Below are positions 1 to 8,482 of a stretch of DNA of 64,000 bases, in pieces. The position numbers and the translations under genes were made by a program. Origin of the DNA: an uncultured Oscillibacter sp. (GTDB taxonomy: Bacteria; Bacillota; Clostridia; Oscillospirales; Oscillospiraceae); NCBI GenBank assembly GCA_910584075.1, contig CAJTZI010000004.1, positions 18,125-82,124 on the forward strand. The letters are read 5' to 3'. Numbering within the stretch: the stretch's first letter is position 1; each line of letters begins with the position of its first letter. The notes under the pieces were generated by a model. It ran no database searches. It had not been told where the DNA came from and saw nothing but the letters and a program-made list of their open reading frames with translations.

Positions 1-620
1 ACGAACCCGATTACCGCCAGAGCCGGTCCGGTCACAAGGCCGCCAAGCACAGCGGTGCCGCCCGCGATGCCCAGCCCTCCGGCGGCCAGAGAGCCGCCTC
101 CCAGAAACGCCAGGGTTGCATTGGTGGCCGCGGCGCCGTTGAGGGCGGCAATGGCGGTCCCCGTCGACGCCGCGCCAAAGGTCATGGCGCCTCCATAGGC
201 GCCGAAGGCCGTGATGGCTCCCAGTGCGGCGCCGCCGGCAACACCTCCCAGCAAAGACGCCGCTATGGACCCCATTGCATGCAGCTCGTCCAGCGACTGC
301 CGGTCGATTCTGAAGTTCTGCAGCTCCCGCAGTCCGGCGGAGTCCTCCAGCTCTATGTTGTGAAGCTGCTCAAAGGCCTGGACAAAGGGCGTCATGCTGT
401 TATTCAGAATCCAGATCTTCTTCCTGCCCAAATCCGTGATGGCTTTGCCGCTGCGCTCCCGGCTCGCGTTGCCAAGGGCGGCGGCCTCTTCCGCGATGGC
501 CCGCGCCTGCTTGTTGGTCTCAGACGCATTCTTCTGATCAAATCCCGCTTTCACGGATTTCCCCACCCCGACAACGGCAGAACCTGCGCCAATACCGATT
601 AACAAGAATGGAATCGGCAT
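1..620 (-). CDS. ISG12-like Gly/Ala-rich membrane protein, 3' end off window
   Basis: This reading frame stays open from an ATG at 620 to the window edge, giving at least 206 residues. It starts MPIPFLLIGIGAGSAVVGVG, a hydrophobic segment. A charged, probably helical stretch follows (about residues 25-110), then a long glycine/alanine-rich hydrophobic region (about 115-206) with repeats such as GGGSLAAGGLGIAGGTAVLG. This composition resembles the ISG12/IFI6 fold of small membrane proteins; that assignment is by eye. The start lies one base after the TAA of the TerB-like gene, and the ribosome site GGAGGGGAG is inside that gene, so translation is probably coupled. Function is unknown; a membrane effector is inference. 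Confidence 0.75.
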   Translation of the reverse strand, partial: MPIPFLLIGIGAGSAVVGVGKSVKAGFDQKNASETNKQARAIAEEAAALGNASRERSGKAITDLGRKKIWILNNSMTPFVQAFEQLHNIELEDSAGLRELQNFRIDRQSLDELHAMGSIAASLLGGVAGGAALGAITAFGAYGGAMTFGAASTGTAIAALNGAAATNATLAFLGGGSLAAGGLGIAGGTAVLGGLVTGPALAVIGF

Positions 621-621
621 A

Positions 622-1221
622 TTATCTCCCCTCCGTTTCCACAATCTCCGCTTCAGAAATCAGCGCTTTGATGTTGTCAAACATCATTTGAATATTCCGG
701 TCAAGCTCCTCAACGGTATCTTTGATGACATCATAGGGCTTGGAAGTGGTTTTGACCCATTCTTTCTGCCTGCTTAGGGCTGCAAGGGCCTCCGCGGTAT
801 CGGTCAGATCGGCCGTGACAGACTGCGCAAGGCCCCAGCGGTCTGTCAGCATGGCCACAATGCGCCGCTCCGCCTCGGAGTATTCGCCATCCGCGTATCC
901 CAGGTTGATCAGCGTCCATATGACAGATATGCGGACGTCGTTTCGCTTGAACAGATCGCCACTGGAGAGAAAGCCTCCCTCTCCCTTGCGGACTGTCTGC
1001 AGGATTTTTTCCCGAATATGCTCCCAATGGGATATTTTCTGCTTATCGTAAGGTTTCCAGCAGCGCCAGATGATCTGATCCCTGCTGTAATCGTCGATCC
1101 CCATCTCCTCACAGATCTGGTCAAACCGCGCCCGTTTCGCAGAGGAGACGTCGCCGTCAGCCATCATGAAAAAATAATAGAGCCGGGCCTGAGCCCCTTT
1201 TGCGTAGTCTACTGTGTACAT
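622..1221 (-). CDS. TerB-like domain protein
   Basis: A 199-residue soluble protein with two TerB-type acidic helical motifs: MMADGDVSSAKRARFDQICE near residues 19-38 and LGYADGEYSEAERRIVAML near 100-118. TerB-like domains occur in tellurite-resistance, stress and phage-defence loci and probably bind metal or partner proteins. A C-terminal helical stretch ends in an acidic tail. The start chosen is the ATG at 1221, which has AGAGGTG five to six bases upstream; the in-frame ATG six codons earlier lacks such a site. It is the middle gene of a three-gene operon between two proteins with glycine-rich membrane segments, suggesting a soluble partner for them. The molecular function is not known. 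Confidence 0.75.
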   Translation of the reverse strand: MYTVDYAKGAQARLYYFFMMADGDVSSAKRARFDQICEEMGIDDYSRDQIIWRCWKPYDKQKISHWEHIREKILQTVRKGEGGFLSSGDLFKRNDVRISVIWTLINLGYADGEYSEAERRIVAMLTDRWGLAQSVTADLTDTAEALAALSRQKEWVKTTSKPYDVIKDTVEELDRNIQMMFDNIKALISEAEIVETEGR

Positions 1222-1317
1222 AAGGCACCTCTTTTCCAATACTTAAAACCGTCAAACCGCCTTGCCTGACAGAAACATCCATCTCCCTCCGGGAGCCCGC
1301 CGGCTCTCAGGCGGACA

Positions 1318-2862
1318 CTAGAACTTGATAGGCCGGTCATCTTCCATCAGTGCGTTGAACTCATCCTGCGAGCGGAACAGCGCCTCTTTTCCGACGGCCT
1401 CCGTGATGGAATTTGCCGCCGTGATGAATCCGTCCACATTTCCGATGCGCAGCGATTCCTTGAGATTGTCAAACCCGCGGTGGAACGCCTCTGCGCTGCA
1501 GGCCAGATGTTCCTCAATCAGAGATTCCACCTCGTTCCGGTAAGTGCGAATCAGCTCAATCTGCCGCGCGCATTCCGCCTCAACCAGAAGGCGCTCCTCA
1601 TGGACGAATTTCTCCTCCTTCAAAGACGACAGCAAAATTCCATAGCTGGCGGAGGCAACGGCATAGCCGAGCATTCCGCCCACCAGTCCGCCTGCCACGG
1701 GAATTGGAATGACCGCCTGCCCGATTGTGGCAAACAGGGCGGAGGACAGCATGCCGGTGCCCTGTTCACCCAACTCCTCGAAGCACTCCAGACCGTTGAT
1801 CTCCCCGCTGAAATACCGGCGCATGGTCTTGGCGGATCCCACGCCCACCGCCGCAATGACCCCCGGGAGGTTGGTCCTGGCAAGGGCCCGGACGGATTCT
1901 GATCTCGCGTTCTGCATCAAACCCTTGACCGAGGCTCCCGCAAAGCCGGTGCCATAGCCCATAGCGGCGGCAGAGCCGGTATTTCGGGCCACTTCCGCGG
2001 CGGCCTTTTCTGGCTCCTCCGTCCCATTGACCAGGGCGACCAGGTTTTGAACGATGGAGACGCTGCCTCCCACCACAGCGCCGAATTTGGCAGACTCCAT
2101 TCCGGCACGGTGGGAGAGCTTTGCAATATCTTTCGCGGTGGACAGCTTCGGGTGCAGGCGGGCAAACATGGCCTCCTGGCTGGAAACTGTGCTGGGCCGG
2201 AGATTTTTCCTGATTTTTTCGTACTTTTCCAATTCGGCTTCCAGCGTTTTAACGGCTTCCGGCGATCCCGACTCCCGCTGCCGTGCGATTTGCGTCTTCA
2301 GATCCGAAATCTTATTGTGGGTTTGCTTCAGAATTTCATCATAGAAATCAGATGGGACTTCAATCTTTACATCGCTTTCCAGGTACTTGGAAAACTTTTT
2401 GGAGGCCAGCTGGCTCAGTGCCTCCTGCGGGGTGTTGCCCACAAATTTCATTTGGGAACCGGATCCGGGGATGATTCTTCCGGTTGCGTCCACCTCAAAA
2501 TGATCATACAGCGGGTCATTTACGCGTCCCAGATCATCAGAACGGACTTTTCTCTCCGGCGACCCCTGAATGATCTTCTCGGCGTTTGCCTTGGCCGTTT
2601 CTTTCACCTCCGCGGCAAAGCCGGCCTGCTGCTTTAAGTTCTGTTTCTTATAATCTGGATGGACTTTGCTTTCCGCAATGCTTTTCAGGCCTTTTTTCAG
2701 CTGCTTTCCCGACTCATTGTCCTGCCCTGCATAGGCGGCCGCATGCTCCTTGACGGCTGAGCCATAGCGCTGGACAGTCTCCGCCGCGGCGCCGGTGATT
2801 CCTGCGGCTGTAAGCCGATCCATCTCCTTTTTTCTCTCTTTTCCGGTATCCGATTTGTCCAT
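1318..2862 (-). CDS. Glycine-rich membrane-segment protein of unknown function
   Basis: A 514-residue protein and first gene of the operon. Residues 1-90 are charged, Lys/Ala-rich and probably helical. Residues 100-240 contain a predicted coiled coil (ISDLKTQIARQRESG, LEAELEKYEKIRKN). Residues 265-425 hold several glycine-rich hydrophobic stretches, including AVVGGSVSIVQNLVALVNG, GTGFAGASVKGLM and PIPVAGGLVGGMLGYAVASA. The last 90 residues are a charged helical tail ending MEDDRPIKF. The ATG at 2862 has GCGGAG upstream; the longer frame from 2931 would begin inside the promoter. I do not recognise a named family. The coiled coil followed by glycine-zipper-like hydrophobic hairpins suggests membrane insertion or pore formation, which is inference. 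Confidence 0.75.
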   Translation of the reverse strand: MDKSDTGKERKKEMDRLTAAGITGAAAETVQRYGSAVKEHAAAYAGQDNESGKQLKKGLKSIAESKVHPDYKKQNLKQQAGFAAEVKETAKANAEKIIQGSPERKVRSDDLGRVNDPLYDHFEVDATGRIIPGSGSQMKFVGNTPQEALSQLASKKFSKYLESDVKIEVPSDFYDEILKQTHNKISDLKTQIARQRESGSPEAVKTLEAELEKYEKIRKNLRPSTVSSQEAMFARLHPKLSTAKDIAKLSHRAGMESAKFGAVVGGSVSIVQNLVALVNGTEEPEKAAAEVARNTGSAAAMGYGTGFAGASVKGLMQNARSESVRALARTNLPGVIAAVGVGSAKTMRRYFSGEINGLECFEELGEQGTGMLSSALFATIGQAVIPIPVAGGLVGGMLGYAVASASYGILLSSLKEEKFVHEERLLVEAECARQIELIRTYRNEVESLIEEHLACSAEAFHRGFDNLKESLRIGNVDGFITAANSITEAVGKEALFRSQDEFNALMEDDRPIKF

Positions 2863-2907
2863 GAAATCACTCCGCAATAAGGATATCGAGTATGTGTTTT
2901 TCAGTTT

Positions 2908-2936
2908 ACTATAATAATTCAACAAATGCAAGTAAA
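2908..2936 (-). promoter_or_regulatory. Sigma-A promoter of the 514-aa/TerB/ISG12-like operon
   Basis: On the minus strand, TTTACT (2936-2931) and TATAGT (2913-2908) are separated by exactly 17 bases, in AT-rich sequence just upstream of the first gene. No obvious operator palindrome overlaps it. Confidence 0.7.
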
Positions 2937-2996
2937 GACTCGGAAGCGATGCGCCGGCCGCTTATTTCCCCATTTTTGATTTTTCCTCAAAGCAGT

Positions 2997-3023
2997 GCCG
3001 GGGCGGCGGTCCGCCGCCCCGGC
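2997..3023. terminator. GC-rich hairpin upstream of a dispersed repeat
   Basis: A perfect 11-bp stem GCCGGGGCGGC / GCCGCCCCGGC with a five-base loop GGTCC. It has no U-tract and lies between divergent transcription units, so it may be a REP-type palindrome rather than a terminator. Confidence 0.45.
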
Positions 3024-3025
3024 AT

Positions 3026-3190
3026 TAGGCCCCGTTTGAAAAAGGTCAAAACGCCCAGACAGAGCATCTTTTTCCACTGTGCCGCGTTAAAAATTTTTGA
3101 AACACACAACGCATTCCTGCAAATTTTTGCCTCGCCCAGCGAAAGATTCTCTCGCTGTTGGACATTCTGACATTTTTCAAACAAGGCCTA
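3026..3190 (+). repeat. Dispersed TA-bounded palindromic element, copy 1
   Basis: About 165 bp that begins TAGGCCCCGTTTGAAAA and ends TTTTTCAAACAAGGCCTA, with imperfect terminal inverted repeats and TA at both ends. Its core (about 3087-3135: GTTAAAAATTTTTG, then CCTGCAAATTTTTGCCTCGC) is shared with related copies at 26983-27133, 27244-27326 and 43007-43169. No coding frame is evident. A non-autonomous MITE-like element is the most likely reading. Confidence 0.65.
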
Positions 3191-3229
3191 AAATCCCTGA
3201 AAGGGACACGCCCCTTTTGCGTCTTGCCA

Positions 3230-3258
3230 TTGCGCCGGGGAGGAAGTTGTGATATTAT
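3230..3258 (+). promoter_or_regulatory. Probable promoter of the ABC exporter operon
   Basis: TTGCGC (3230-3235) and TATTAT (3253-3258) are spaced by 17 bases, with the start codon 36 bases further on. Confidence 0.5.
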
Positions 3259-3293
3259 GTAATCTGTACTGACATGTGATAAGGAGTATTGCC

Positions 3294-5045
3294 ATGACCA
3301 CCCGGGAGTTTCAGGAACAATCTACCCTGCAAATCTTTCTCTCCTATTTCAGGCCTCACCGGCGGCTTTTTCTCATGGATTTGGGCTGTGCGCTGATGAT
3401 CTCCCTCATCGACCTGGCTTTTCCCTATGTCTCCCGCTGGTGCATGTATGAGCTGCTGCCGGAGAGCGCCTATCAGACCTTCTTTTGTGTGATGGCGGTG
3501 GTGCTGGCGGCCTTCGCGGCGCGGGCGGCGCTGACCTATGTCATCTGCTACTGGGGCCACACCTTCGGCATCCTGGTGGAGGCGGACATCCGCCGGGACC
3601 TGTTCCGCCACATGCAGGAGCTGAGCTTTGACTACTTTGACCGCAACCGCACGGGGCAGCTCATGAGCCGCCTGACGGCAGACCTCTTCGACATCACCGA
3701 GCTTGCCCACCACGGGCCGGAGGACGTCTTCATCTCCGGCGTCACCATCGTGGGGGCCCTGGTGATCATGTTCACTATCCAGTGGCGGCTGGCCCTGGTG
3801 ATCGCCGTGATTCTGCCCGTCTTCCTCCTGGTGGTCTGGACCTGCCGCAGGTCCATGCAGGAGGCCTCGGCCCGGGTGAAGCAGCGCACCGCCGTCATCA
3901 ACGCCGATATCGAGTCCGGCCTCTCCGGCATCCGCACCGCCAAGGCCTTTGCCAACGAGGAGACAGAGCTCCGCAAGTTTGAGACCTCCAACGACAGCTT
4001 CAAGACCTCCAAGCGGCAGTTCCACAGGGCCATGGGCCGGTTCAACGCGGTGATGGAGTTCTTTCTGTGCATCCTCTCCGCGGCGGTGATTGCCGCCGGG
4101 GGCTTCCTCATCATGCGGGGGCAGATGGACACCGTGGACCTGATCACCTTCAGCCTGTATATCACCACCTTCGTCAATCCCGTCCGCAAGCTCTCCACCT
4201 TTGCCGAGCTCTTTGCCAACGGCACGGCGGGCCTGGGCCGCTTTGTTGAGCTGATGCGCACGGAGCCCGCCATGAAGGACGCGCCGGACGCCTGCGCCCT
4301 GGGCCGGGTGGAGGGCCGCGTCGACGTGGACCACGTCAGCTTTGCCTATCAGGATGACCTGGATGTGCTCCATGACGTGGATCTCCACATCCGCCCCGGG
4401 GAGACCGTGGCGGTGGTGGGGCCCTCCGGCGGGGGGAAATCCACCCTCTGCCAGCTGATCCCCCGGTTTTACGACGTGACGGACGGCGCCATCCGCGTCG
4501 ACGGACAGGATGTGCGCCAGGTGACCCAGGAGTCCCTGCGGCAGAACGTGGGCGTGGTGCAGCAGGACGTGTTTCTCTTCGCCGCCAGTATTCTGGAGAA
4601 TATCCGCTACGGCCGCCCCGGAGCCTCCGAGGAGGAGGTGGCTCAGGCCGCACGGCTGGCGGAGATCTACGACGACATCATCGCCATGCCTGAGGGGTTC
4701 AACACCTACGTGGGGGAGCGGGGCGCCCTGCTCTCCGGAGGGCAGAAGCAGCGGATTTCCATCGCCCGCATCTTTTTGAAAAACCCGCCGGTGCTGATTC
4801 TGGACGAGGCCACCTCCGCCCTGGACAGCGTCACGGAGGCCAAGCTCCAGGAGACCTTTGAGAAGCTCTCCCGGGGCCGTACCACCATCATCATCGCCCA
4901 CCGCCTCTCCACCGTCCGCAATGCCGACCGCATCGCCGTGGTGGAGGATGGCCGCATCGCCGAGCTGGGCTCCCATGAAGAGCTGATGGCAAAGGACGGG
5001 GCCTACGCCGCCCTGGTCCGCACCCAGGAGCTGCGCCATGGATAA
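3294..5045 (+). CDS. ABC exporter, fused permease-ATPase
   Basis: A 583-residue half-transporter. An N-terminal six-helix exporter domain (about residues 20-310) is followed by an ATPase domain (about 335-575) with Walker A GPSGGGKST, signature LSGGQKQR, Walker B VLILDEATSALD and H-loop IIIAHR. These are complete, so it should be active as a homodimer or with an unlinked partner. Substrate cannot be read from sequence; the family includes MsbA/LmrA-type lipid and drug exporters. The ATG at 3294 has AAGGAG seven bases upstream, better than the upstream in-frame start at 3276. Its 3' end overlaps the YlmH gene by eight bases, so the two are co-translated. Confidence 0.92.
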   Translation: MTTREFQEQSTLQIFLSYFRPHRRLFLMDLGCALMISLIDLAFPYVSRWCMYELLPESAYQTFFCVMAVVLAAFAARAALTYVICYWGHTFGILVEADIRRDLFRHMQELSFDYFDRNRTGQLMSRLTADLFDITELAHHGPEDVFISGVTIVGALVIMFTIQWRLALVIAVILPVFLLVVWTCRRSMQEASARVKQRTAVINADIESGLSGIRTAKAFANEETELRKFETSNDSFKTSKRQFHRAMGRFNAVMEFFLCILSAAVIAAGGFLIMRGQMDTVDLITFSLYITTFVNPVRKLSTFAELFANGTAGLGRFVELMRTEPAMKDAPDACALGRVEGRVDVDHVSFAYQDDLDVLHDVDLHIRPGETVAVVGPSGGGKSTLCQLIPRFYDVTDGAIRVDGQDVRQVTQESLRQNVGVVQQDVFLFAASILENIRYGRPGASEEEVAQAARLAEIYDDIIAMPEGFNTYVGERGALLSGGQKQRISIARIFLKNPPVLILDEATSALDSVTEAKLQETFEKLSRGRTTIIIAHRLSTVRNADRIAVVEDGRIAELGSHEELMAKDGAYAALVRTQELRHG

Positions 5046-5829
5046 GGGTGCTCTGCTGGACCGCTTGGGAGCCGCCGGGGAGGAGCGGCTGATTCTGGCG
5101 AAGATTTTGGACCGGGCGGAGCAGGCCCGGAACCGCAGCATTCCCGCCGCCACGGATTTTCTCTCCCCCGCTCAGCTGGCCCGGGCCGGAGACCTGCTGC
5201 GTCTGGCGGGGTTCATGGACTACGCCGCTCTGGGGGGCTACGAGACGGCGGAGCGCCGCCTGCTCCTCTTTCTGCCGGACTGGCTGGAGGCGGAGGAGGC
5301 GGAGAGCCAGAGCCCCATTCGGTGTCTGCGGGCCGCGTTCCGGGAGGAGTACCGGCTGACCCACCGGGATTTCCTGGGGAGCCTTATGGGCATGGGGATT
5401 GTCCGTGAAAAGGTGGGGGACATTCTGGTGGGACCGGACAGTGCTGACCTGATCGTGCTGGACACCGTGGCGGACTTTCTGCTCCAGAGCTGGGACAGCG
5501 CCGGACGGGCAAAACTCACCGTCTCCGCCATTGAGGCAGAGAACCTCCATATCCCGGCGGTGAGCTGCCAGGAGGTGCGGGCCACGGTCTCCTCGCTGCG
5601 GCTGGACGCCGTGGCCTCCAGCGGCTTCCGGATGGCCCGTGGGAAGGCCGCCGCCCTGATCGAGAGCGGGAAGGTCCAGGTGAACTGGCGGGAGTGTGTG
5701 AAGCCGGACAAGCTCCTTGCGGCGGGGGACACGGTCTCCGCCCGGGGCTTTGGGAAGTTTGAGCTTGCCCAAGTGGGCGGCGTGACGAAAAAGGGCCGCA
5801 CGTCCATTGTGCTGAAGGTCTACGTGTGA
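5038..5829 (+). CDS. ylmH: YlmH-family S4 RNA-binding protein
   Basis: A 263-residue protein with an N-terminal YlmH domain and a C-terminal S4 domain (about 180-240: LDAVASSGFRMARGKAAALI, then VQVNWREC). YlmH proteins are ribosome-associated RNA-binding factors linked to rescue of stalled 50S-nascent chain complexes. In many Firmicutes the gene sits in the divIVA/sepF cluster; here it follows an ABC exporter with an eight-base overlap. Length is normal for the family and no residues look disrupted. Confidence 0.88.
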   Translation: MDKGALLDRLGAAGEERLILAKILDRAEQARNRSIPAATDFLSPAQLARAGDLLRLAGFMDYAALGGYETAERRLLLFLPDWLEAEEAESQSPIRCLRAAFREEYRLTHRDFLGSLMGMGIVREKVGDILVGPDSADLIVLDTVADFLLQSWDSAGRAKLTVSAIEAENLHIPAVSCQEVRATVSSLRLDAVASSGFRMARGKAAALIESGKVQVNWRECVKPDKLLAAGDTVSARGFGKFELAQVGGVTKKGRTSIVLKVYV

Positions 5830-5841
5830 GGAGGACAGGCC

Positions 5842-6039
5842 ATGTTGGAGTACACGTTTGAGAAAGTCCCCTGTAACAGAGGCGTGTTTGTTGGAAAGAT
5901 CCCAAAGGAACAGCACCGGGAAATGCTCCTCCGCCGGGCGGCGGATGGGTGGCGCTATGCGGGGTGGATTCCCACTCAGCAGATCAACGGCGGAATTACG
6001 GAGCTGGATTTGATTTTTGAGCGGGAGGACAAGCCATGA
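5842..6039 (+). CDS. DUF4177-like small protein
   Basis: A 65-residue protein (starts MLEYTFEKVPCNRGVF) of the DUF4177 type: a short beta-alpha-beta unit with a conserved RRAADGWRYAGWIP stretch. Function is unknown. It starts 12 bases after YlmH behind GAGGAGGAC and overlaps the next gene by four bases (ATGA), so it is part of the same operon. Confidence 0.75.
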   Translation: MLEYTFEKVPCNRGVFVGKIPKEQHREMLLRRAADGWRYAGWIPTQQINGGITELDLIFEREDKP

Positions 6040-6251
6040 ACCAGCAGCAGATTGAGCGCATCAATGAACTGGCCCGGAAGGCCAGGACCGCGGAGGGGCT
6101 GACGGAGGAGGAAAAGACGGAGCAGGCCGTCCTCCGCCGGGCCTATATTGATTCCGTGGTGGGAAATCTGAAAGGTCAGCTGGACAACACCGTCATCGTG
6201 GACGAGAAGGGGCGCCGGCGGAAGCTGAAAGCGAAAAAAGAGGAGGCGTGA
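6036..6251 (+). CDS. DUF896 (YnzC/YneF-like) protein
   Basis: A 71-residue protein with the characteristic N-terminal helical hairpin of DUF896: RINELARKARTAEGLTEEE, then RRAYIDSVVGNLKGQLDN. B. subtilis YnzC is the structural reference. Its role is unclear; an RNA or SOS-linked role has been suggested for relatives. The tail is lysine/arginine rich. It overlaps the DUF4177 gene and precedes the XpaC-like gene by three bases. Confidence 0.85.
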   Translation: MNQQQIERINELARKARTAEGLTEEEKTEQAVLRRAYIDSVVGNLKGQLDNTVIVDEKGRRRKLKAKKEEA

Positions 6252-6254
6252 ACG

Positions 6255-7475
6255 ATGGCGGACCAGAGAAAGACAAACAGCGACGACAGCTGGTTCCCAT
6301 GGGCGCTGATCATCTTCCTTTTCGTGGTGAAAGCATGGCCGATCGCCTTGGTTATGCTGCTGATCAAGCTCTTTGCCGACGATGAGAAAAAGGAGCGGAC
6401 AGCGGCGCCGCCCCTGCAAAAACCCGTCCAGCAGCGAAACCAGCCCATGGCCGGAGGACAGGCTGCCGCCCAGCCCCGGCAGCCCATGAAGAAGCAGGCG
6501 GCCCCGGAGAAAAAGGCCCGCACGGCCATGAGGAAGGCCGCCAGGTCCCCCTCGGTGAAGAAGTCCAACGCGTGGCTGCTGAAAATCGCCGGCGCGGCGC
6601 TGACATTCTTCGGCGTCATGGTCACGGGCACCGCGATAGAGGATATGCTCTATCTCTTTGACACCCTGCGCTTCTGGCTGCCGGAGATGCTCCAGGGGCT
6701 GGCCTTCCTGGCGGGCGGTCTGGCCATGCTGTACAGCGGCTTTTCTATGGACAAGAGCCTCAAGCGCTACGCCAAGTACCTCTCCGTCATGGGAGACCGG
6801 GAGGCGGTTCCCGTGGAAGAGCTGGCCCGGACTCTGGGTTACTCCCGGAGCCGGGTGGAGAAGGATCTCCAGAAGATGATTGACCGGGGGTACTTCGGCG
6901 GAAAGGCGTATCTCAATGTGGAGCTGGGCTACCTCTTCCGCAGCGGTAAGGCGGATGCGGAGTGGCGCCAGCGGCAGCAGGCGGCCCGGGCCGCCCAGAC
7001 CCCGCCTGCTCCCAAGGAGGCGGAGGAGGGCTACTCCGGTATTCTGCGGAACATCCGCCGGGCCAACGACGACATCGCCGACCCCGTCCTCTCCGCCAAG
7101 ATCGGCCGGCTGGAGGAGATCACCGCCAGGATCTTCCGGGCGGTGGAGGAAGACCCCGGCAAGCGGGACAAGATCGACACGTTCCTGAACTACTACCTGC
7201 CCACCACCCAGAAGCTGCTGGACTCCTACGCCGAGTTCGAGGCCGCCGGGGTGGAGGGGGAGAACCTGCGTCAGGCCAAGGAGCGCATTGAGAGCACCAT
7301 GGACGCCATCGTCAGGGGCTTTGAGCACCAACTGGACGAGCTGTACAAGGCGGATGTCCTGGATGTGGACAGTGACATCCGGGTGATGGAGCACATGCTC
7401 CGCCGGGACACCGCCACCACCGAGGACGACTTCGGCCTGGGCGGCGGCACCGCCGTGCAGGAGGATGAATCGTGA
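6255..7475 (+). CDS. XpaC-like (5-bromo-4-chloroindolyl phosphate hydrolysis family) protein
   Basis: A 406-residue membrane-associated protein. A transmembrane segment lies at about 14-38, then a Pro/Lys-rich linker, a second pair of hydrophobic helices at about 105-160, and a winged-helix-like stretch at about 175-225 (ELARTLGYSRSRVEKDLQKM). The C-terminal XpaC domain includes DPVLSAKIGRLEEITARIF and the following helical bundle. The family name comes from a B. subtilis reporter phenotype; catalysis is not established. TelA/XpaC proteins often pair with toxic-anion resistance genes, but none is adjacent here. The final codons overlap the next gene's GTG start. Confidence 0.8.
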   Translation: MADQRKTNSDDSWFPWALIIFLFVVKAWPIALVMLLIKLFADDEKKERTAAPPLQKPVQQRNQPMAGGQAAAQPRQPMKKQAAPEKKARTAMRKAARSPSVKKSNAWLLKIAGAALTFFGVMVTGTAIEDMLYLFDTLRFWLPEMLQGLAFLAGGLAMLYSGFSMDKSLKRYAKYLSVMGDREAVPVEELARTLGYSRSRVEKDLQKMIDRGYFGGKAYLNVELGYLFRSGKADAEWRQRQQAARAAQTPPAPKEAEEGYSGILRNIRRANDDIADPVLSAKIGRLEEITARIFRAVEEDPGKRDKIDTFLNYYLPTTQKLLDSYAEFEAAGVEGENLRQAKERIESTMDAIVRGFEHQLDELYKADVLDVDSDIRVMEHMLRRDTATTEDDFGLGGGTAVQEDES

Positions 7476-7984
7476 AAAAGTGGAAGATTGCCGTCCTCGC
7501 GGCGCTGGTTCTGGCGGCGGTTCTCCTCTGGAGCGGCGGGAGACGGGGCCCCGTCACTGTGGAGCTGAACGGAGAGGAGACCCCGGTGACCCTGGCGGAG
7601 GACGAACACGTCTACCTGACGGTGGACCCCGCCTCGGTCACGGCCACAGAGGCAACGGCAGTCCTGCGCAAGGAGGGGATCCCCCAGATCGGCTACGGAG
7701 ACCGATACTATATTGCCCGAAAAGCACACCACAGCGGCCGGGAGTGGACGGAAGTCCCCTGGCTTGACGGCGAGGGTCCGTCCTGGTGGATGCACTTGAC
7801 CGTCATGGGGTTTGATCCGGACGGCGAACCGGATCTGGAGTACAGGGAGACCAGTCTGCCGGTGGACTGGACGGACATCTACGGCCCTCTGGAGCCGGGG
7901 GAGTATCTCCTTGTCAAGAAGGTCACAGACCCGGCGGACCCCTCCGCCGGGCGGTATATCGGGGCGGCTTTCACCGTGAAATAA
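7472..7984 (+). CDS. Membrane-anchored extracytoplasmic protein, unknown
   Basis: A 170-residue protein with an N-terminal signal-anchor (KKWKIAVLAALVLAAVLLW) and a beta-rich exterior domain of about 140 residues. The DxPADPSAG and RYIGAAFTVK end resembles immunoglobulin-like anchored domains. There is no lipobox cysteine. The start is a GTG overlapping the XpaC-like stop (GTGA), with GAGGATGAATC as ribosome site. Last gene of the operon; a strong hairpin follows. Confidence 0.7.
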   Translation: MKKWKIAVLAALVLAAVLLWSGGRRGPVTVELNGEETPVTLAEDEHVYLTVDPASVTATEATAVLRKEGIPQIGYGDRYYIARKAHHSGREWTEVPWLDGEGPSWWMHLTVMGFDPDGEPDLEYRETSLPVDWTDIYGPLEPGEYLLVKKVTDPADPSAGRYIGAAFTVK

Positions 7985-7993
7985 GCGTAGAGG

Positions 7994-8020
7994 AGGCGCG
8001 GGGGAACTTCCCCCGCGCCT
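7994..8020. terminator. Terminator between convergent operons
   Basis: Perfect 11-bp stem AGGCGCGGGGG / CCCCCGCGCCT, loop AACTT, followed by GTTTG. It separates the plus-strand XpaC operon from the minus-strand membrane-protein gene and probably serves both. Confidence 0.75.
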
Positions 8021-8038
8021 GTTTGCGTTCGGCGTCCC

Positions 8039-8482
8039 TCAGTATTTTTTGGACAGCCGCCGGTAGAAAAATACTCCCGCTCCGTACTGGACCAGGAGAT
8101 ACACCGCCAGAAGCAGGATGACCATGCGTGCGTTCTCCACAATCTCCAGCGCGCCCAGCACGCCGAAGACCATGATGGACAGGGCGCACAGCCCCATCCC
8201 CAGCAGCCACGCGTACCGCCCGGAGCGGTCCCGCAGCATAGTCTTCCGCTCGTCCCGCAGATCGATCTGCTCCTCCTCCAGCTTCGCCCGGTACGCCTCC
8301 GCATTCTCCGGCCGGGTCCACTTCCGGTACCGGACCAGCTGCATGGCCCCGGAGCCCAGCAGCCCCGCGCCAAAGCCCACCATAAGGCTGCTGAGGCGGG
8401 TTTCCCACACCAGCCCCGCCAGCAGGATGGCCAGCCCCAAAAGAGCATAGGCCAGAGCGCACCAAAGGTTACTTTTTTTCAT
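8039..8482 (-). CDS. Four-helix membrane protein paired with an Xre regulator
   Basis: A 147-residue protein with two hydrophobic hairpins (about 5-50 and 85-140) separated by a charged cytoplasmic segment (RYRKWTRPENAEAYRAKLEE). Membrane proteins of this layout are often encoded directly after a small Xre regulator in Clostridia. The ATG at 8482 has GAGGAG upstream and overlaps the regulator gene by 14 bases, so the two are translationally coupled. Function unknown; it could signal to or be controlled by the regulator. Confidence 0.75.
   Translation of the reverse strand: MKKSNLWCALAYALLGLAILLAGLVWETRLSSLMVGFGAGLLGSGAMQLVRYRKWTRPENAEAYRAKLEEEQIDLRDERKTMLRDRSGRYAWLLGMGLCALSIMVFGVLGALEIVENARMVILLLAVYLLVQYGAGVFFYRRLSKKY

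Noticed and set aside
279..602. A 107-codon plus-strand frame at the left end
   Set aside because: The opposite strand has a longer open frame with a ribosome site and coupling to the TerB-like gene.
3255..5153. A 632-codon minus-strand frame opposite the ABC exporter
   Set aside because: It mirrors a high-GC gene with intact ABC motifs; its protein is Gly/His/Val-rich low complexity with no ribosome site.
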